The notes under the pieces are model-generated. The model saw only the letters and a program-made list of their open reading frames with translations. It was not told the DNA's origin and did no database searches. The translations under genes were made by a program, and so were the position numbers. 7,639 bases of DNA from Nanobdellota archaeon (lineage in GTDB: Archaea > Nanobdellota > Nanobdellia > Pacearchaeales > GW2011-AR1). Positions within the stretch are counted from its first letter, which is position 1; the number at the start of each line of letters is the position of its first letter. The DNA is taken from the NCBI GenBank assembly GCA_018821425.1, contig JAHJMH010000069.1, positions 1 through 7,639 on the forward strand. Reading direction: 5' to 3'. This document shows, one piece after another, positions 4,766 to 7,639 of the stretch.

Positions 4766-5971
4766 ATGAAACAAACAAACTGGACAGAAAAATACAGACC
4801 GCGCTTTTTCTCAGATGTTAAAGATCAAGACTTGGCTGTTCAAAAAGTTCGCGACTTCGTAAAGAATTTTCCAAAAACAGTCAAGAAGGCCCTCGTTCTT
4901 CACGGACCGCCCGGCGTCGGAAAAACGACTCTCGCCTATGTCGCAAAGAACGAAACAAATTCTGAAATATTTGAACTCAACGCATCCGATTTGAGAAACA
5001 AAGAAAAAATGAATTCCATATTAAAACCTGCAATAGAACAAAAATCGCTGATGAAAGAACAAAAAATAATCCTCGTTGATGAAGTTGACGGAATATCAGT
5101 AGTGGATAGAGGAGGTCTTCTAGAATTAATGAGGCTAATAGAATATTCTACCCATCCAATTATAATAACTGCGAACGACATTTGGAACAAAAAATTCAGC
5201 GACCTAAGAAGAAAAACTGAATCCGTACAATTAAAAGAAGTAGATTTCCAAAGCATAAAAGAAATTTTAATTGGAATCTTAAGGAACGAAAGAAAATTTA
5301 TATCTAACGACGTCCTTACAAACATTTCAATAAAAGCGCGCGGCGACGTCCGAGCAGCAATAAACGATCTTCAAACTGCTTCAAGTTTGCCCGACCCATC
5401 CAAAGTTCTCATTGATGAAAGAAACAAAGAAATGGATATCTTCACCGCCCTGAAAATGATCTTCAAGGGAAAACCAAATAATGCGCTCCTCAGCCTATAC
5501 GATTCTGTAAACAAACCACTAGACGAAATCATGCTCTGGGTCGAAGAAAACATTCCTCTAGAATACCATGGAGAAGAATTAGTCAAAGCTTACGACGCCC
5601 TGAGCAAAGTTGACATTTTCAAAAGGAGAATTTACAGACAACAATACTGGAGATTCTTGGTTTATGAAAACGCGTTCCTGAGTTACGGAATCTCAAGTTC
5701 AAAAAATCCTAATGAAACAAAGAGCGGATTCACAAGTTACAAAAAACCAACTCGAATTTTAAAAATGTGGTTGAATAATAGACGAACCGAAAAGAAAAAA
5801 TCAATCGCAAAGAAATACGCGCGTTACGTCCACATCGGCGAAAAGCGCGCGCTATACGAATTCGCGACGGTAAAAGCATTCTTGACAAAACCAGAAATTC
5901 AAAAAGAATTGAAACTCACTGAAGACGAAATTGAATATTTGGGAAAAGAAACCCTCTCAAATAAAATCTGA
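4766..5971 (+). CDS. rfcL: Replication factor C large subunit
   Basis: Large AAA+ subunit of the archaeal clamp loader, partner of the adjacent RfcS. The N-terminus is WTEKYRP (6-12). Walker A is GPPGVGKTT (47-55). ELNASDLRN follows at about 70-78. Walker B is IILVDEVD (101-108), and the sensor 1 Asn is in TANDIW (about 135-140). No SRC arginine finger is present, as expected for the large subunit. Sensor 2 is GDVRAAIND, followed by the collar region and a basic C-terminal segment (RRTEKKKSIAKKYARY). At 401 residues it is shorter than many archaeal RfcL, and no clear C-terminal PCNA-interacting motif is visible. The ATG is one base after the rfcS stop. The last 15 bp overlap the 3' end of the convergent DHS gene. 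Confidence 0.96.
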   Translation: MKQTNWTEKYRPRFFSDVKDQDLAVQKVRDFVKNFPKTVKKALVLHGPPGVGKTTLAYVAKNETNSEIFELNASDLRNKEKMNSILKPAIEQKSLMKEQKIILVDEVDGISVVDRGGLLELMRLIEYSTHPIIITANDIWNKKFSDLRRKTESVQLKEVDFQSIKEILIGILRNERKFISNDVLTNISIKARGDVRAAINDLQTASSLPDPSKVLIDERNKEMDIFTALKMIFKGKPNNALLSLYDSVNKPLDEIMLWVEENIPLEYHGEELVKAYDALSKVDIFKRRIYRQQYWRFLVYENAFLSYGISSSKNPNETKSGFTSYKKPTRILKMWLNNRRTEKKKSIAKKYARYVHIGEKRALYEFATVKAFLTKPEIQKELKLTEDEIEYLGKETLSNKI

Positions 5972-6859
5972 AAAAATCAACGGAAGAGCTATCGTCGCGT
6001 CGCACCTAACATCAACATATTTAGCATTATCTTTCAATTTGCCCCATGACTTTCCTTCTTCTAAAGGAGCGCCAGACGAACCCCCCGAATCTGCAATATC
6101 CGTAGTTATCTGAATTCCATAATCCGCGCCAGAAGAAAACTGGAGAGATTGCTGAATAAAATTCTTTGGAGTCCCGCCGCCAACATAAATCACGCCTTTT
6201 ATTTTAGAGGCCCACGCAAAATCGATTATGTCTTTCATGTCATCAAAAGCATTGACCTCGATGTTCTTCCCTGCAGCAAGCCTTCCCCAAATCATCAAAC
6301 CAATTCCCGAGTCAGCCAAAGCCGGACAATAGATGGGAATTTTTTTATCATAACAAACTCTTAATATACTCTCCGAATTTTCGGGAAGCAAGGAACCAAT
6401 TTTTTCCAACAAACTCCTTATGTTTTTTTCATCTTTCAATTCATCCCATTTTCCTTCAAAGAAATTTTCCAAATCTTCATAAACCTCATTCTTCATTAAA
6501 ACATTATAAATCCTATCATAACCTTTCTTGTTAAAATCTTCATCATCCCACGAATCGCAGTGATAATGATTATGCTTCAACGCCTCAATTAAATCGTGCG
6601 TTAAATTCGCCCCCGTCGTCACCAAAACATGAATATTGTCCGATTTTATCAAATCAATTATTATGCCCTTCATTCCCGCCGGCACCATCGCTCCCGCTAG
6701 TCCAAGAAAAACTTTGCATTCTTTATCCGAAAACATCTCACCAGCAATTCGATTCGCCATCCCTATTTTCCGCGCGCCAAAACCGGCGTCAGACATTTGA
6801 TGAACCAAGTCAGAAACTTTCATTCCTTTCTTAGCCTTAATTGGAATTATTTTTTCCAT
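5957..6859 (-). CDS. dys: Deoxyhypusine synthase
   Basis: NAD-dependent enzyme that modifies one lysine of aIF5A on the way to hypusine. The 300 residues fit the family. Visible motifs are FLGLAGAMVPAG (51-62), TTGANLTHDLIEAL (81-94, NAD region), CPALADSGIG (178-187, with Asp183 matching human Asp243), GGGTPKN (227-233), and SGAPLEEGKSWGKL with Trp272 and catalytic Lys274 (human Lys329). It ends CDATIALPLIFSDFI, like other DHS. In an ungapped comparison from memory, human His288 and Asp316 correspond to Asn233 and Ser261, while Glu323 is kept as Glu268. The start overlaps the end of the ureohydrolase gene by 13 bp, and an AAGGAG site inside that gene precedes it, so the two are probably translationally coupled. 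Confidence 0.96.
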   Translation of the reverse strand: MEKIIPIKAKKGMKVSDLVHQMSDAGFGARKIGMANRIAGEMFSDKECKVFLGLAGAMVPAGMKGIIIDLIKSDNIHVLVTTGANLTHDLIEALKHNHYHCDSWDDEDFNKKGYDRIYNVLMKNEVYEDLENFFEGKWDELKDEKNIRSLLEKIGSLLPENSESILRVCYDKKIPIYCPALADSGIGLMIWGRLAAGKNIEVNAFDDMKDIIDFAWASKIKGVIYVGGGTPKNFIQQSLQFSSGADYGIQITTDIADSGGSSGAPLEEGKSWGKLKDNAKYVDVRCDATIALPLIFSDFI

Positions 6860-7581
6860 AATATTCTCCTTACAATGGAAAGCGTCTTCTCAAAATCGCC
6901 CTTCGTCGGATCCACCTCAACCAAATCTAAAACATTTACATTTTTAATTTTTTTCATTAAATCAATCAAATTTTCACCCAACCCATTCGACTCGGGAAAG
7001 CCAGTGGAATCAACCAACGCCTCGTCAAAAACATCAATATCAAAAGAAATGTAAATTTGTTTACCTTTACAAAAACTCAAAACTTCTTCCTTTCTCTTAT
7101 CAAACTCATCAGCATAAATCAACTTTATAGAATTCTCCTTCGCAAAGTCCACCTCTCTTTTATCCACATTTTCAGAATTTCTTCTTATTCCCACGACGAG
7201 AATATCATGGAAGTTTTTACTTTCCACTAAAGCCCGCAACCATTCTTCATGCGTAGGATTTTGCATTGGTTCCATTAAATCCGGATGAGCATCAAAAACT
7301 AGAACTCCCGGATTCTCCGAATTTTCCAAAAAAGCCTTACACAAAGGAAAACTTATCGAATGATCCCCCCCTATAAAATTGATTTTATCGTTCTCAGATT
7401 TATTAGATTTTAAGATTCTCATCGCCTCAGAATATATTTTTTCCTGTTGTTCATCAACATTTCCATTATCCACCAAGATAGATTTTGATTCAAGATTTAA
7501 AGAATCGCAAATTAATTTCGGAGCAGACTCACAACCATTTGTGATTCCCAATCCATTTATAGCAGGCACTTGAACTATCAT
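6847..7581 (-). CDS. Arginase/agmatinase-family ureohydrolase
   Basis: Binuclear-manganese hydrolase that cleaves a guanidino group to release urea. All six expected metal ligands are present: GGDHS (His74), DAHPD (Asp97, His99, Asp101) and SFDIDVFD (Asp181, Asp183). Glu222 is in the conserved DLVEVDP. The usual Pro after the last motif is Glu here (FDEA). The 244 residues are slightly short for the family (about 280-310). A TTG at 7623 would add 14 hydrophobic residues, but the ATG at 7581 is chosen because a TATA box lies about 25 nt upstream and MIVQVPAINGLG looks like a natural start. The substrate cannot be read from the sequence: arginine, agmatine or a protein-bound guanidino group are all possible. 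Its overlap with DHS favours a role in polyamine or hypusine synthesis. Confidence 0.92.
   Translation of the reverse strand: MIVQVPAINGLGITNGCESAPKLICDSLNLESKSILVDNGNVDEQQEKIYSEAMRILKSNKSENDKINFIGGDHSISFPLCKAFLENSENPGVLVFDAHPDLMEPMQNPTHEEWLRALVESKNFHDILVVGIRRNSENVDKREVDFAKENSIKLIYADEFDKRKEEVLSFCKGKQIYISFDIDVFDEALVDSTGFPESNGLGENLIDLMKKIKNVNVLDLVEVDPTKGDFEKTLSIVRRILWKK
6866..6871 (-). promoter_or_regulatory. Shine-Dalgarno site for DHS inside the upstream gene
   Basis: AAGGAG on the minus strand lies 6 nt before the DHS ATG (6857-6859) and within the last codons of the ureohydrolase gene. It fixes the DHS start and supports initiation on a polycistronic mRNA. Confidence 0.75.
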
Positions 7582-7587
7582 GAGAAA

Positions 7588-7620
7588 GGACAAAAAATAG
7601 TCTATTAAAACCTTTTGTCC
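7588..7620. repeat. Dyad flanking the ureohydrolase-DHS promoter
   Basis: GGACAAAA (7588-7595) and TTTTGTCC (7613-7620) are perfect 8-bp inverse complements. The 17-bp centre contains the minus-strand TATA box. The arms fall just upstream of the predicted transcription start and on the region where TFB would bind, so a repressor bound here could block initiation. Confidence 0.5.
7603..7610 (-). promoter_or_regulatory. TATA box of the ureohydrolase-DHS operon
   Basis: TTTTAATA on the minus strand is centred about 25 nt before the ATG at 7581, with no Shine-Dalgarno site between. This predicts a leaderless mRNA and supports the ATG over the upstream TTG. Confidence 0.5.
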
Positions 7621-7639
7621 CAATGATTAAAATAAAAAG

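Noticed and set aside
7582..7623. N-terminal extension of the ureohydrolase from the TTG at 7623
   Set aside because: It would translate through the TATA box and dyad and adds residues atypical of the family start.

Overview
The window is archaeal, most likely from a reduced DPANN-type genome (Woesearchaeota/Pacearchaeota/Nanoarchaeota-like). The archaeal signs are a threonyl-tRNA synthetase with the archaeal editing domain, a replication factor C small/large pair, deoxyhypusine synthase, ribosomal protein eL41, a tRNA with an archaeal-type intron, and TATA boxes placed about 25 nt upstream of start codons as in leaderless mRNAs. The lineage is an inference from gene style and AT-rich composition, not from a search.

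Layout. Positions 2-1534 (+) hold the 3' part of thrS; its 5' end lies outside the window. Two unrecognised genes follow (1727-2254 and 2314-2571, both +). On the minus strand, 2631-2781 is tRNA-Glu(CUC) carrying a 78-nt intron after position 37. A stretch of about 390 nt without a protein gene (2782-3167) contains further copies of the tRNA's 5' end in alternating orientation, several hairpins and a TATA-like box. Then come the tiny gene for ribosomal protein eL41 (3168-3284, +), an unrecognised gene with a puzzling 5' end (3406-3753, +), and rfcS-rfcL (3805-5971, +) separated by one base. Convergent to these, on the minus strand, is an overlapping two-gene unit: an arginase/agmatinase-family ureohydrolase (6847-7581) followed by deoxyhypusine synthase (5957-6859).

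How the genes fit together. Almost everything belongs to core information processing: tRNA charging (ThrRS), tRNA-Glu, the ribosome (eL41), clamp loading (RfcS/RfcL) and eIF5A modification (DHS). The most interesting unit is the ureohydrolase-DHS pair. Its arrangement fits the agmatine-dependent hypusine route proposed for haloarchaea, in which DHS conjugates agmatine to aIF5A and an agmatinase-like enzyme then removes urea. Other points of interest are the tRNA-derived repeat/hairpin cluster upstream of tRNA-Glu, an apparent reversal of GC skew near 2.6-3.3 kb, and a stop codon directly after a promoter-positioned ATG at 3343.
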